This document shows, piece by piece, positions 24,134 to 36,762 of a stretch of DNA of 64,000 nucleotides. Each line of letters opens with the position of its first letter. Positions within the stretch are counted from its first letter, which is position 1. Below the pieces are notes generated by a model. It was given only the letters and a program-made list of their open reading frames with translations. It was not told the origin of the DNA and searched no databases. The DNA comes from Owenia fusiformis (Eukaryota > Annelida > Polychaeta > Sabellida > Oweniidae): the NCBI GenBank assembly GCA_903813345.2, contig CAIIXF020000011.1, positions 3,744,571 through 3,808,570 of the forward strand, read 5' to 3'. Made by a program: the position numbers and the translations under genes.

Positions 24134-26512
24134 CACAACGTGAAACACTATTTTCTAAGCACTACTAAGAAAGAATACTTAATGTCTTATCCATAAGTAA
24201 TAAGCACTACTAACTACTAATTCTCAGGAATAAAAAGTTCACACTTATCATACCTATTGAGAGATAAATATTGCTTATCCTCGGCCCAGGTACGTCTTAT
24301 CCGTGTGTCATGTGACTACTGCGTTAATTAACTAAGTAAAGCATTTCAATTTAAGTGTAGTATGTTTGCATGCAGCAAGCATTTAATCATTTTTGATTTT
24401 TGATTAAAAATAACTCCTTTGGATCAAATATTTAAATTCTACTAGAGTGCGGGGAGTGGAAACAAGTCTCCATTCAAGCACTGAATATCAAAAGAAAGAT
24501 TTCAGGACCCCTTAACTTCACTCCCGGACTTTTCTATTCAACACCACCCATCCCCCTTCCCCAATTATCCCTAATGATCCCAGAATGTTCGTTTCTGTGC
24601 CCCCTGTCCATGGCCAGTAATTAATCTATGTGTATATTGTCTCCCTCCAAAAGGTAGGAAAAACCAGATGCAGACATAAACATTGACAAGGTGAGGGGAT
24701 TTAAATATAAAAATAGTCTTGTTTTTGGCTCTGACTTAAATATCTTGACACTGTTTAACGAAGCCGGTTTAAGGAATGAGAGGCAGAAATAATTCCTAGA
24801 TGATCTTTCTTTACTGTAATTAAGATGCTACTTAACCGCAATTTTAAAAGGGATTAAGTTATTTACCTTGTGATAATTTAATACTACTTATTGATTGGTT
24901 TGCCAAATATAATACCCCGTATAAGACCCTTGTCTCTGATTGTAAAACATCTGTATGCACCAAATCCGAGGAATATTACATTATGTGAAACAATTCCAAA
25001 AAGTTTTGTCTTGAACTCAATCAAATAGCAATATATTTCAACATGTAGAAATTATTTATTAACATAATGTCGGGCACTATAGGTTAAAGGGTTTTCAGTT
25101 TTGCTCTTTTTGTGTCACGCTTGAATTGTGTGCTTTATTTATTTGGGATTTGAATTTGGAAAGGTGAATTCACGATCAATAAAGTTTATAATATCATTCA
25201 TTAACCAATACATCGAGGCAAAGCCACCTTTCAAATACATCATCTATTATGCATGTCCATTTGTAGCAATCACACGGCCCATACCACTAGGGGTATTTAG
25301 ATGTTAATGAATGGGAAATTTTCATCTTTTTATTTTTATGTTTTCATTAAACAGCCAGAAAAAACTATTTTTCATTTCCCAAGGAATTTAAAATGTATCT
25401 AATATATTATACAATCAGACAGACTGGCTATTCTAATCCGTTATGAAAGGCCATTTGTTTTTTTCCACTACAGGATGTTTCTTCAGAAGTTAATTAATTG
25501 TTTATCTTAGTGTTTAGATGCATTGTCCCTTGACGCTTTCATGAAATAAATGAACTTTGTGATGGACTACAATTGTATATTTTTACAGGAACAGTTATTT
25601 TTATCACCAAAGTAGAGCACTTGTTACATTATTTTCATTTTAGGTCTCTCTTATTAGTTGCATTGCAGAAGTCTAATATTATTCTCTCCGTGTGCCGAAT
25701 GTACTTATACCCGTAGCCAAGGGGTGGGGGTGGTTCAAGGAGTGCGAGAATTGGAATTGAATACAAAATAAATACGTAACATATAAATATATAAGTACAT
25801 AATATCTAGCCAAGTCTTCTTGCATTTTCTGAACTTCAAATGCGCCTTTTGATGTGTGGTAACAAAATACTAAATAAATATTTATGTTACTCCAGCTTGT
25901 TTTCATATTAATTTGGCAATAAAACATGTATAAAGAGATAGCAAATTGTGCACAACCCCAATCCCTTCCCCGATCGGGTCGCGTTTACTATGTATGTTAT
26001 AATGTGTAAAAGTAATTTGAAATAAAGACAATAATGCCCCCCCCCCTCCCCTATTGCAACCATCTTCGTTCACTCGGCTCCCGTCGATGAACACAGTTAA
26101 GACCGAGCGTGCGATGTATTGCAACATTTTGTCAATTAATGGCATTGGCCCGGGGTATCAACACACATTTGATTGAAATAATTCAAACCAAAGTTCCAAA
26201 TGAATAAAGAACGTGAAGGTTCTGTTTGACATTCGAACAAAAATTTATCCAGTCAAAAATAGATTTCTAATATTTGATCTTGATTAGATGTATTTATTGA
26301 TCCTTAATTAAAACTACAGATGGTTCACTCAATTCCGAATAAACAAAAAATAATCCTATACACGTTTACTTGGTTCTCATGATACTGCCTATAACCTATA
26401 ATACTCATGTATCAAAACAAATATTAATTAATCCGTCTGTGTGATTGTTCCCTGACTCAAACTAAGCGAACCCCGATTTCAGTTCTAAATATTTCACTTG
26501 AAACGATTTAGC

Positions 26513-27346
26513 TAGCCTTGCCCAAGTCGGTCTCTTTTACTATCTTGATTTCTATTATGACCGCCTTGTACCAAAGAGAAAGCCACGTGCTTTACCGACT
26601 CAATGTTTATGTCGGTAAAATTTGACCAATCAACGACGGCCCTACAGCGTTAGCTCATTATTATGCACGGTCAAAAACAAGTACACTTTTTACTTTTCGC
26701 CGGGACTTTTCACGAACAAACTTGCATGAATTCATCATGAAAATACAAATATTTTATCAGATAAATATCAATCAGAGTTTAGTGGATGCCGGAGCATCGA
26801 TCGGTAACCGGAGGTGAAAAGATTTCAACAATAAACGTTGAAACGATCGCTGAATTCAAATGAACATGTAGGCTGAGACCCCGGCTGAGATTCAATCACT
26901 GACTACATGACCAGCTACATTGGACTCGGTCTTGCATTTATATCGCGAAATCAGTTTTAAATCTATTGCATGATTTAATTTATATTAATGACTCTTACAT
27001 TCCCTATGTACATTTAATTACATAATATATTGTAACTCTAAAGAAACAATCCATCAGATCATCGGCATTGAATTTCAAATCGGGAAGATTGCTTTGCTTA
27101 TGCAGGTCAACCTGATAACGTTTTTGATTGGTCAATCAGCCTGAAGTCACACGTCGTGTCCAGACTGTCCACGCGTATTATTGTTAATCAATAAGGTTTC
27201 GCGATACCCCTGATAGCGTAGGTATTATGGAAATCTCGAAACCGTTGAATAACTCTGCATAATATCAGCGTAGGTGTATTGGATTGTACAAGGCGGTAAT
27301 AATTCAAGATCAGATAAGTAAAAAAATACCGACTTGGGCAAGGCTA
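26513..27346. mobile_element. TIR element with 9-bp target duplication (Mutator-like), copy 1
   Basis: The ends TAGCCTTGCCCAAGTCGGT and its inverse at 27330-27346 are flanked by the exact 9-bp duplication CGATTTAGC (26504-26512 and 27347-27355). Inverted similarity runs about 65 bp, through ...ACCGCCTTGTAC. A 9-bp duplication is typical of Mutator-like elements. The 834-bp body is non-coding. It is nested inside the 9.1-kb element. Confidence 0.85.
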
Positions 27347-27470
27347 CGATTTAGCCAACATGATACAATATGACATTTGATTAATTATACATGTATAAAG
27401 CCAATTATTATCAAAACCCATAAATGCTCACAATATAAATATAGTTTTATTTATGGCCAATAACAGATAT

Positions 27471-27751
27471 CAGGGGCGTAGCCAGCTTTCAGTCAGGGGG
27501 GGGGGTGCGATCGCCAAAATGATTTCGGGTTTCAGTCGGGGGGGGGTGCGATTGTGACGTAATCGGGGGGTGCGATTGTGACATAAACCAGCCAAAAAAT
27601 GATTTTTATATTGAATTTTACAAAATTAGATGCAACTTCATTCCAAATTGAGCTAGAAGCTTCAAATAAAAAGCTTTAAAGTTCTTTTTCTCCTCTTTCT
27701 CAGGGTCTTATTCTTATTCGCAACCCCCCCCCCACCCTGGCTAAGCCTATG
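27471..27751. mobile_element. hAT-like MITE, copy 1
   Basis: Begins CAGGGGCGTAGCCAGC and ends CTGGCTAAGCCTATG, giving inverted GGCGTAGCCAG-type termini as in many hAT elements. A G-run near the left end and a C-run near the right end extend the inverted pairing. A clear 8-bp target duplication is not evident (GATAT recurs on both sides). Confidence 0.6.
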
Positions 27752-27778
27752 GATATTTAGACAAGTTTCAAATAAATA

Positions 27779-28055
27779 ACCTAGCAACCAACCACGAAAG
27801 CAACCAAGCAAGCAAGCAAACGACCATCAAAGCAAGCAGGAAACTAAGCAAGTAAAAAAACATGCAACTTACAAATAAAGCAAGCAAACAACCGACAAAC
27901 CAACCAATCAAGTAACTAATCAAACTCTAATCCAGCAAAGAAACCAAGGAAGCAACTAAGCAACAAAGAAAGAATGTAAGCAAGTAAACGGTCAATCAAG
28001 CAATCAATCGTGCAGATAAGCAAGCAAACAAACAATCTACCATCCAAGCAACTAA
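27779..28055. repeat. Degenerate CAAG/CAAC tetranucleotide-rich tract
   Basis: Interrupted AAGCAAGCAA and AACCAACCAA words fill about 275 bp, as expected for an old microsatellite. Confidence 0.75.
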
Positions 28056-31000
28056 TTAATCTAATTCAATAAGATTAAAATTAAACCTTGCGCACATTTT
28101 CTCTACGGGGGGCGTACGGTGGCCGGAGCTTCAAAAAACTAGATACACGTTGAAAGTTCCAAAGTGCAAAATGTAGCTCTGTGCTTAATTTTGGTTATGT
28201 TTAAGATGAAACTTTTCAGATTTGCTTCACTTAATGCATATCCCCAGGATTTCAAAATACGATACATCTGTATGTATTACAATTGGAGACAAATTTCTAA
28301 TACTTGTCCAATCAATCAGTGATATCAATTTCATTGTTTTCATAACTGGGAATGTTTAACTTGATTACAGGAGATCGCTTAGGAATTGTTTTTCAGGCTG
28401 AGATTCGAAGAGGCACTTTTAAGTAACGCCTCCTGGCGACTTAAGAATTGAGTAATATAGAGCTATCATATTGATTACATTTATCAATCACAGAAATGAA
28501 ACACATTGGAGCATACATGAAGTTAAATAATTTGGGATGGGAGGGGGGTAGTGAACACACAGGATACTGAATTCTTCCTCTTAAACATAAACTTAAACGT
28601 CAGTGCTTGAATGAAGGCTTCCCCCGGGGCTTCCCTTTAACAGATTTAGGGAGTTTTACAACTAGTTTTACTGAAACTGAAGTTTTTCAATTGACTTTGT
28701 CATAACATCTTATTATAATACACTGGATATTATGTAAAAGTATTGATGTGTATTTCGTACTCCTGACAATCGAATTTCATATCAAACATTTGCAATATAG
28801 TTTTACAGTGGTATTAATTACAGTGTTATTGCTTCAATAAATGCCACACATTTACCAGATTTTAGATTGGACTTTCTACACGATGATAAAATATTTTGGT
28901 GATATTCTTTTCGATAAAACCCAATCACAAATCTCATGGCATCGACTTTATTAATCATACATGTATCTGCACATGTGAAAATGATCTTGCATGTAGAAAT
29001 TGCATTATATGTAACCCCCCACAGCTCCCTCCCGACCTGTAGGATTAAAATGGAATAAGTGATTGATCATTGATCTGATAAGCCACTTATATGCAAGATT
29101 ATTAATTTTAAAAATAGACCAACTTGATATTGTTTAAAGTTAGTTTTTACATATTTTCCATCGATATACGGTAGCATAGAAATAAACATGTGACTGTTTC
29201 CAGGGGCTGTTTGGCATTTTGAAGACAATCCTTTTGTTTCTTGTCACTTTTTAATGTGTTAATATTCAGCATTAAGTGTTAACGTTCGGCGGTTGGGATT
29301 TGGCGTTTGTTAAAAATCGCAGGTCGTTCATTGCATCACTAGAAATATGTCGAGTCAGGGTTTGATTTTGCAAGTATAAGGGTATCATTTTCAGCAGAGA
29401 TTATTATTTAAGACTTCATTATTTTTCTAATCCTCATTACATGAACTTTAGATTAAACAAATGATCAAAGGATGGCGTTTTGCACCACTGTTGAATCGGG
29501 GAATGATTGTGCAGCAAATCTTGAGCATTCACCAACAAATGCGCGATTACCATTTTGTTTTACATGTAAATCATACTAGTTATTCAAGACCCTGTACAAT
29601 CCACTTTAACAACTGTCAGGAGGGCTTGTAACTCGATTTAATCATACAGGGTATTTATTGAGAGGGGTTCCGGGGGATATTGGTTATATACCAAGGGCAA
29701 TGTGTTAAGTTTGAAGAAAAGTTTAAGGTTTATTCAATAAAAAAGAGATTATAACACATCAATTACACAATCACACCAATTCGTGTGATTTAGCTGGGAA
29801 TGGCTTTTGTGAATATGTACATGTATATTGTGTGAAGGAAAAAAGATCGTCTGCGTCTAACAGTTAATTACAGTAGCAATGTTTTTCTAGATACTTAACT
29901 GCAGGTGATCAAAGATGTCAAATCATGGGAACCAAAAGTATAATCTCATGAAAGTTTAAACGCTTTAAATTACAATATTCAAATGCTTTTGCTTTAAACT
30001 ATTGATTCGTGCTCTTGTGCTAAAATTTCACTATGTTGCCATTTGAAATAGGTAATTGGTATCTTCCGAATTTCCATATTTTCAAATAAGTCAGACTATG
30101 ACTAAAGGAAAATAACTAGAATCAAACCCCCAAACTGGCCCCTGGCATTCTTAATGACTTGATTTCAAATATTAATATACAAGAAACAAACTGGACACAG
30201 AAATAAGATCGGGTATGGGAGATGAGGGGTGAGTAAATGGGACATTGTATGCCCCCTCTGTAACAGACCTTCAATACAAACTTGTTTCAAATCCCGGGTT
30301 TCAAATCACACTAATAGTTTTAAAATGTACAATTTAAGCAGTTTATTCAAACCAAACCTGTAATCCTTTAGTTTCTTCAGGAATTTGCAAAAGAAAGTAT
30401 TTGAATTTTTTATTAGGCTCAGCATTATTTTGCAACCAAGATTTATTCATTTATATTGTATTTAGAAAAATAGTATTTCAATCAGACAGACGTTCTAATG
30501 AGTTAGGAAAATACATTTGTCCATTTCCTCTCAGGAAGTTTTCAAAAGTAATCTAGTCGATTTGTTTATTTTAGTGTTTAGCATTGTTTTTCATAACTTG
30601 ACGCTTCCATGAATAGAATGACTTTGAAATTAGATTTTTTATAATTTTAGCTTTTAAACGGACAAAATTATTGTATATTTCTACATGAACGTCGCCCCCC
30701 CCCCAAATTACTACAGATATACAACTTTGGGTTGAGAGACAGGCCTGATGGTGCATCGGGGATGGTAACAATGTGGTTTATACAATCATTAAAACACTGC
30801 ACTGTTTGTAGAATGAAAATATTAAGTCATGCATTGGTCAATATTGAATTTAAACTGGCGGGGATTAAACAAAACGCCAGATCGTTGATTGTCTTACTGG
30901 CTTGCTTGAAGATAATGCACGATTCAAATAGCATTGATTTCTTCTTAATCAGATGGATAAGCTTATTGTTTTCTCTAATTAAAAGGCGGCTTTAAGTTAC

Positions 31001-31443
31001 TTTTACAGGATTTGCAAATTCGCAATCAGACTGGCTTATTTTAATCCGGTTTATTTGGTGTTTGATTTCGACTCTAACTGAAATAATTTATCACAAATAA
31101 TGGATAAGCAAACAGAGACCGGTTTAAAAATGAGAATAGAGGCAAAAATAACTCTATTCATAAACTGTAATTAAAACCCAGGAGCAATTCTAGACTGTTA
31201 GATAATCTTTTCTGTAATCAAGGTGATGTTGGTATACGTCCGCAGTTAAAAAACAAAGACTATATAGCAATTAATCCTTTTGTTATCATTAAATGTTAGA
31301 TTCTTATTATTTTTGTTGGACAATGTTAAAACTTCTGTCTCCGATTGTTATGCAGGCATGTGTATGAAAAAGAGAGTTTCGTCTTCTTATAGTTTATAAC
31401 TAGACTCTGTACGCATGGTAATAGTGCCCCTATTATCCATGTT

Positions 31444-31658
31444 CAGGGGCATAGCCAACTTTCAGTCAGGGGGGATACGATCGCCAAGAAAAACAATCTC
31501 GGTTTTCATTCGGGAGAGGGGTGCAATCGTGGCAAAAGCAGGCCAAAAGATGCAACTTCCTTCAAAATTGAGCTAGAAGCTTCTTTCTCTTCTTCTATTT
31601 CATGGTTCTATTTTATTGGTTATGCATCGCACCCCCCCCCCCCCTGGCTACGGCTATG
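31444..31658. mobile_element. hAT-like MITE, copy 2
   Basis: Begins CAGGGGCATAGCCAAC and ends CCTGGCTACGGCTATG, with G- and C-runs near the ends. It occupies the place in copy 1 of the large element that 59438-59653 occupies in copy 2, and the flanking CCCCTATTATCCATGTT is shared. Confidence 0.6.
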
Positions 31659-33283
31659 CCATTTGACTTTGAGAGTCAAAAAGAGAGGCGACAAGACAGT
31701 TAAAACAAGTACTTCCAATAAATACTTTTACAGTTTTAATGTGTTTATCAACGACCCTACTAGTCAAATTAATGGAAACGAAAAATAAATGCTTTCATTA
31801 CGGAAAAACCGGAAAACCGTAGAAATATCTACCTGATTCGCTAGAATAGTCACATTACTTCAGTGCAAACAATTAATATCTATAATATTTATTTTATATT
31901 ATTGATATCTTTCCCCTGACAATATGTTATCTCATGGTCCGTTAACATCATCAACAATGTGATTTACAACAAGAGATTAACCAACATTTCTTTAATTAAA
32001 AAGTTGATATTTCTTGCTTTTTTAAAGCAAAAACACTATGACACAATAGCATCAAGGCAAAATCAAAACATGGTGTGGAAATAAAAGGCATACAAAATGG
32101 CCATTAAAAGGACATAACATGGGAAATCTTGCCGTTTTGCAACCATTCCTAAAATCAGTAAAGCATACCAGACTGAGAAACGCCGGATTATGGACAACTG
32201 GCTGATGTAATTATGAGCGACAAGACAGTTCAAACAACACATGACGCTCAATATCAATATGTTGTAATGTTTCTTCCAACGGCCCCGTTTATTATATTAT
32301 TAAAACAATTGCTCAATTTGCAACAACGCTGTATTTATTTTTATATGTGATATACCTGATATATTGATAATATGTCTTCCATAACAAATGCTTATATCTT
32401 ACCTCAGTCATTTCATTATCTCATGGTTAGACATAATCAATCTTATGATTTACCACAAAGAATTACACCATATCTTAATTTTTTTACTTATCAAACATCA
32501 CTTATTAAAAATATAAAAAATGGACAATAAAATTTTTGAATAAAACTATCAAATCAGTCATTGCTCAGCAAATACAAAGTATAAAGGAATAATAAACAGA
32601 ACGTGTTCGCACAAAGTTGAAAATACGGATCGGCAAGTCAACAAGTCTGACCGTTAAATAAACAAACATAACCTATGTCTCCAATTGTTCGTCTGCTGGT
32701 CAGAACTTGGTATCCGCTTCGGATAACCAATTTCTGAGAATACTGATGTCTTAAATAGATCAGACTTTTTGCATAAAGACGTCTTTAAATAAGAATATTT
32801 AATCTGCAACTTCAATTAATATCGTAAACCACAACACCTTGCTGGCGTCTGGTAAATCTAAAAACCTATTTTTCTTAAAATATTACATTTTTATTAATAG
32901 ATTTATAAAGTGTAGCTTTCTTTTAAACGAATTGTCCTTATCTAGCTTTATGGATTATCACGCTTCTATTTAGCTAAACACATCGATACTTACTACTCGT
33001 TATCAGTCCAAAAACCAAGCATACACATGTATACTATCATATCACGCGCGTAGTTCTAAAGTTAACAATATATTAATGCAATAGAATAAGACACGATAAT
33101 TAAAAAGATAAACCTCGGTATTCGGGCCTAAAAACCACGGATACGTGTATCAATACCTAGGGGTAAGCAGAAGTAACCTTCCAAATAAGTGTATCAATAA
33201 TCAAGGATAGCGACAACTAAGCACCGAGTAAGATGGTAATAAGCAGTTTATTGCAAATTATTAAACACGATTTTGTCTTGTGT

Positions 33284-33461
33284 TTACAGTGGTATGAGGG
33301 ATAAGTTTACAGAACAAACATTAAAAGAGAGAATAAGTGCGTCATGGCAGGAGATATCACAGGATGAAATCAAGAGCAGTGTCTCTGTATGGAAGAAACG
33401 ACTCCGTTTAGTTGTGAAGGAAGACGGATGCCACATTGAGCACAAGTTATTAGATAAGTGA
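33284..33461 (+). pseudogene. Mariner transposase remnant, C-terminal portion
   Basis: GMRDKFTEQTLKERISASWQ, EISQDEIKSSVSVWKKRLRL and VVKEDGCHIEHKL are the C-terminus of the same transposase, ending at a TGA at 33459. Read across the empty insertion site, the frame continues from NQKV with no loss, which shows that the two halves were one gene. Confidence 0.9.
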
Positions 33462-33764
33462 GTTGTCGATCTTTTGCTGTAATAACTTTTTATCTTATGC
33501 TGTTTAACTTTTGTATTTGGCGATGCTCATCAATCTACATTATAAGGTGAAATAATTGAGTTGTCCTCTGATATTACATTTCTTGCTATGCTATCTTGTA
33601 TTTGGCGATACTCACATAATATACATCCGATTAATTTAATATTTTGATAGCTTATAGATAATATCCTTAACGTACTCCCTGATAAATTTCAAAGAAATTG
33701 GTTAATATCTTGCAGAGTTATAAGAGCTCAAAAAGTGGGACGTTTTTTTGGGACACCCGATATA

Positions 33765-34619
33765 TGAATATTAAATTCCTTTTTATAATCTATCAATCGT
33801 TCAATATCAATATGAGAGAAGTGGTTTATTATTCAATCTGACACACAGGTTTCCAGCAGCGAACGGTTCAAAACAATACAAACAAATGATTGAGAATATA
33901 CTGACTGTATATCACAATGAGATAAAAAGAATAAATCATCAAAGGCGCATACACTTCGGAACTTGAGGTGAAATGATTGAATTTTGAGAAAGCAGGCCTG
34001 TTGCCAGATGAGTTCGAGGGTTCTTTCAAAATAACGCAGTTTTTCACCATTTCGAGCACTTTTCAAGTGATTTGGGGCATTTTTTGGGCCGAAGTTGTCA
34101 AAAGTACACCCCCCTGGAATTTTCTTAAAATATATCCCGCCCCTTTAATTGGCAAATGGTTAAGGGCCCGGAAAGCTGTATATATTTCTGAGGGTGTATT
34201 CCACGCAGCCTGAATGGCCAGTGGAATACATCCCCAAGAAATATATACAGGTATTGCACGAAAACAGAATTCAATATTTGTTTTATTATTTCATACATAT
34301 TAACAGTTTAACAATATTAATTCTTAACTATATAGTATCTAAATAAACGCATTTATTATTTCTCTGTAGTGATAATCAGCATGTGATTGGTCAGTCATGG
34401 ACCATGTTACTAAAAATACCTCAAGGTATTCCACCCATGTGTAAGTCATCGATATGAAAGGTGTATTTTTAGAATAATAAATATAGATCATCCTATATAA
34501 GGTTCAGGATATTGGGGTTATCCCGAGGTCAATATAATATATTTGCCCCAAAGGCCGCAGGTCCCTCGGGATATTCCGGGCCCTGTATCCAAAACCTCCC
34601 AGTACATAACCCCTATTTA
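33765..34619. other. Intergenic, containing a short palindromic element at 34176-34250
   Basis: CTGTATATATTTCTGAGGGT at 34176 pairs with the inverse ending at 34250 (arms about 30 bp, loop about 15 bp). Otherwise there is no feature and no gene. Confidence 0.55.
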
Positions 34620-34883
34620 TCCTACACTTAGTGTACTAAATGTATAATAACATTAAAAAATAAATTTGATATTTCTTGGCAAAATGAATATCCGGAGGAT
34701 ATCGTAACGACTCCGGGCGGAGGATATCGTGACGATATACTCCGGAAAACCCAATATGCGGAGGATATTGTGACGATAGACTCCGCTTGTTGATTTCCCG
34801 CCAAATTGACTCTATTTGGCATGGAATTCATTTTGCAATGATATTATACATTTAGTACGTATACACTCCTTGTAAGTGTAGGA
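34620..34883. mobile_element. Foldback element with internal GGAGGATAT repeats
   Basis: TCCTACACTTAGTGTACTAA at 34620 pairs with AGTGTAGGA at 34875 and the ATTATACATTTAGTAC before it. The loop holds three copies of CGGAGGATAT.GT.ACGA, each ending near CTCCG, themselves partly inverted. Confidence 0.65.
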
Positions 34884-34892
34884 TAATAAGAA

Positions 34893-35061
34893 CATCCTAT
34901 GATTTTTTTCAGAATATAAGAAGAATATAAAATGAAAAATTATCATTTTAATCTACTCGGTGCAGTGATATTGATATATGCACTCGTTCGCTTCGCTCTC
35001 TCGTGCATATATCAATATCACCTCGTAGATAAAAAATGATATTCCTCAAAATCATAGGATA
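34893..35061. mobile_element. Foldback element (about 170 bp)
   Basis: ATCCTATGATTTT at 34894 pairs with AAAATCATAGGAT at 35049. The inner arms GTGATATTGATATATGCAC and GTGCATATATCAATATCAC form a strong hairpin around 34960-35025. Confidence 0.75.
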
Positions 35062-35767
35062 TCCTATAAGCATTCAATACCTGATGAGGTTTCAGGGACA
35101 TATCAACCGGGAATAAACTCGGGAAAAATAAACTCGGGAAAAAAATGAAAATAAAACTATGCAAAAAATGTGAAAAAAAATTTGGAAAAAATTAGAAAAA
35201 TTGAAAACAAATTTGGAAAATATTTGAATTTTTTTGAAAATGATAACATATCATATATGTCAGCGTTGGGATACGGTCTAGTATCCCAATGCCCCAGATT
35301 TCCATCCAGGATATGACTATTACTGAAAAAATCAATGGTGATCAGTTTACACCAACGCATGCTAATATTTGCATTTTGCTAGAAATATCTGATTTGAATA
35401 TCAGGAAATGATACGGTGATCACAATTTATAATTTTAGGATAAAAAACACACATCTGTGAATATAAAAAGATCAATATGAAGCATGCACATTGTTTTCAT
35501 GAACTAGTAAAAAAATTTAAAATCCAATATGGCAGACAAAAACGTTTCGCTACACTGCACTTCCAGCTGATGAAATTGAAGAAAAAAGAAAGAAAATCAA
35601 ATGTCTCGTATAATACAATACAAAGCAAACAACAAGGCCATAAAGATTTTGAAGGAATATCGATGTAAAATATCTCTGAGGTGAGAGGGTTGATCTGTTT
35701 CTCCGGCCCCAAGCCAAGGGACTTGATTTAGGCAAGTTTTATATTGGGTAATCATGGAATAAAAACG
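35062..35767. other. Intergenic, nothing recognised
   Basis: A-rich low-complexity sequence (GGAAAAAA/TTGAAAA words) at 35120-35230 and a small hairpin TGGGATAC...GTATCCCA at about 35267. The overlapping short ORFs near 35500-35730 have no recognisable domain. Confidence 0.4.
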
Positions 35768-35902
35768 TTATTCAATGATTTCTCGTGAAATACAGAAAAT
35801 ATTCTTCCCTTGAACGTCTGTATTTCACTCTGCTAGCGCATCGTGAAATACAACCTTCTCGGGAAGAATATTTTCTGTATTTCACGAGAAATCATTGAAT
35901 AA
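35768..35902. repeat. Inverted repeat (about 40-bp arms)
   Basis: TTATTCAATGATTTCTCGTG and the adjoining AAATACAGAAAATATTCTTCCC pair exactly with 35861-35902. The loop also contains the related CGTGAAATACA. Confidence 0.8.
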
Positions 35903-36590
35903 CTTATAGTATTCAACGAATGTGACGTCACATGTATACACTACTGTGAACATTCGGCACTTTTATCAGATTTTCGCTTTTTGAGAAACTTTTTGAAAAA
36001 GAAAAGAAAATTAACTAGAATATTCAAATTTAAATAGCTGTTTTCCGATGATGGGGCTGTCATGTTGTGTAAATCGGTTTATAAAACGCAGCGTCTTAAA
36101 ATGACCACCTTAACACCGAGGGTCAGAGAGTCGGCACTGACACCTCAACGGCGATGACCAATCCAAGAGACGAGTTTCCACCTTCTAACCAACCGCACAT
36201 ACCTTGTTTTGTTATAAAATTTGACGTGGGATCAAGAACATTAAAAATATCAGCTTTTGTTGGTAACACGCATTGTAATTGACAAGATGAAAACATTCCA
36301 AGAGTATCGACAAACGAGACTTCAGTGAGAACTTGTTGATACAATATCAGTTCTTATTGTTGATTGTGGAGGTATTACTCAGATCTAGATGATACAATAA
36401 CTTACACATCATCTATAAAATCAATCGACTCGCCGTAATTAATATAAAAGAACCAATCGCTTTACAAGCATTAAAAGCGATACGATATACACCGATAAAT
36501 AATGGTACATCGTAAGGAATGGGGAGCCAAGTTCAGACTTATCCATTTTATGAAAAAGTCACAGAGTTTTAAAGCAGTTGAATCACTAGA
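35903..36590 (+). promoter_or_regulatory. Upstream region of gene C
   Basis: This stretch precedes the gene C start codon by up to 690 bp. It is AT-rich. A TATAAAA string lies near 36414 (ATCTATAAAATCAATC), about 175 bp before the ATG, a candidate TATA box. The call rests on position and that one motif. Confidence 0.3.
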
Positions 36591-36762
36591 ATGAAAGGAT
36601 TGGCAAAATGCTATGTTTTCATAGCACTCATAGTTGGAAGGTATACCGTGGCTGGTGACAGATGCGGAAATCCAGACTGTAGTCCAATAACGGACATCAG
36701 TAACGGAGTGGCATTCCAGGAATGTCCAGAAGTGAGTCTTGGGACGAACTGTGATGTTAAAG
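36591..36762 (+). CDS. Gene C exon 1: signal peptide and N-terminal Cys motif
   Basis: MKGLAKCYVFIALIVGRYTV is a hydrophobic signal sequence with cleavage likely after about residue 22. It is followed by DRCGNPDCSPITD and ends ECPEVSLGTNCDVK. The donor is AAAG|GTATGT (phase 1). It aligns with gene B exon 1. Confidence 0.86.

Larger units (their letters stand above)
24134..33282. mobile_element. 9.1-kb non-autonomous CAC...GTG transposon (CACTA-like), copy 1
   Basis: Termini are CACAACGTGAAACACTATTT and ...GATTTTGTCTTGTG, flanked by TTT (24131-24133 and 33283-33285). A second copy at 55361-60861 has the same ends and a TAT duplication. CAC/GTG termini and 3-bp target duplications fit the EnSpm/CACTA superfamily, but the terminal match is short (CACAA), so the assignment is tentative. 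No transposase is seen. Contents: a Mutator-like insertion (26513-27346), hAT-like units (27471, 31444), CAAG-rich DNA (27779-28055), and diverged internal repeats (about 25400-25560 resembles 30420-30620). ORFs inside look random. Confidence 0.8.
23302..33762 (+). mobile_element. Decayed long-TIR mariner element split by a nested insertion
   Basis: The ends TATCGGGTGTCCC and GGGACACCCGATA are flanked by TA. Inverted repeats of about 310 bp run at 23302-23612 and 33452-33762. They contain two internal copies of CGCCAAATACAA and reach into the last transposase codons. Removing the 9149-bp insertion and one TTT leaves about 1.31 kb, normal for mariner. The element is dead (see the transposase entries). 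Confidence 0.9.

Noticed and set aside
24134-33282. Helitron or Transib identity for the large element
   Set aside because: There is no TC start or CTRR end for Helitron. The 3-bp duplication in both copies disagrees with the 5-bp duplications of Transib, although the CACAA start resembles it.
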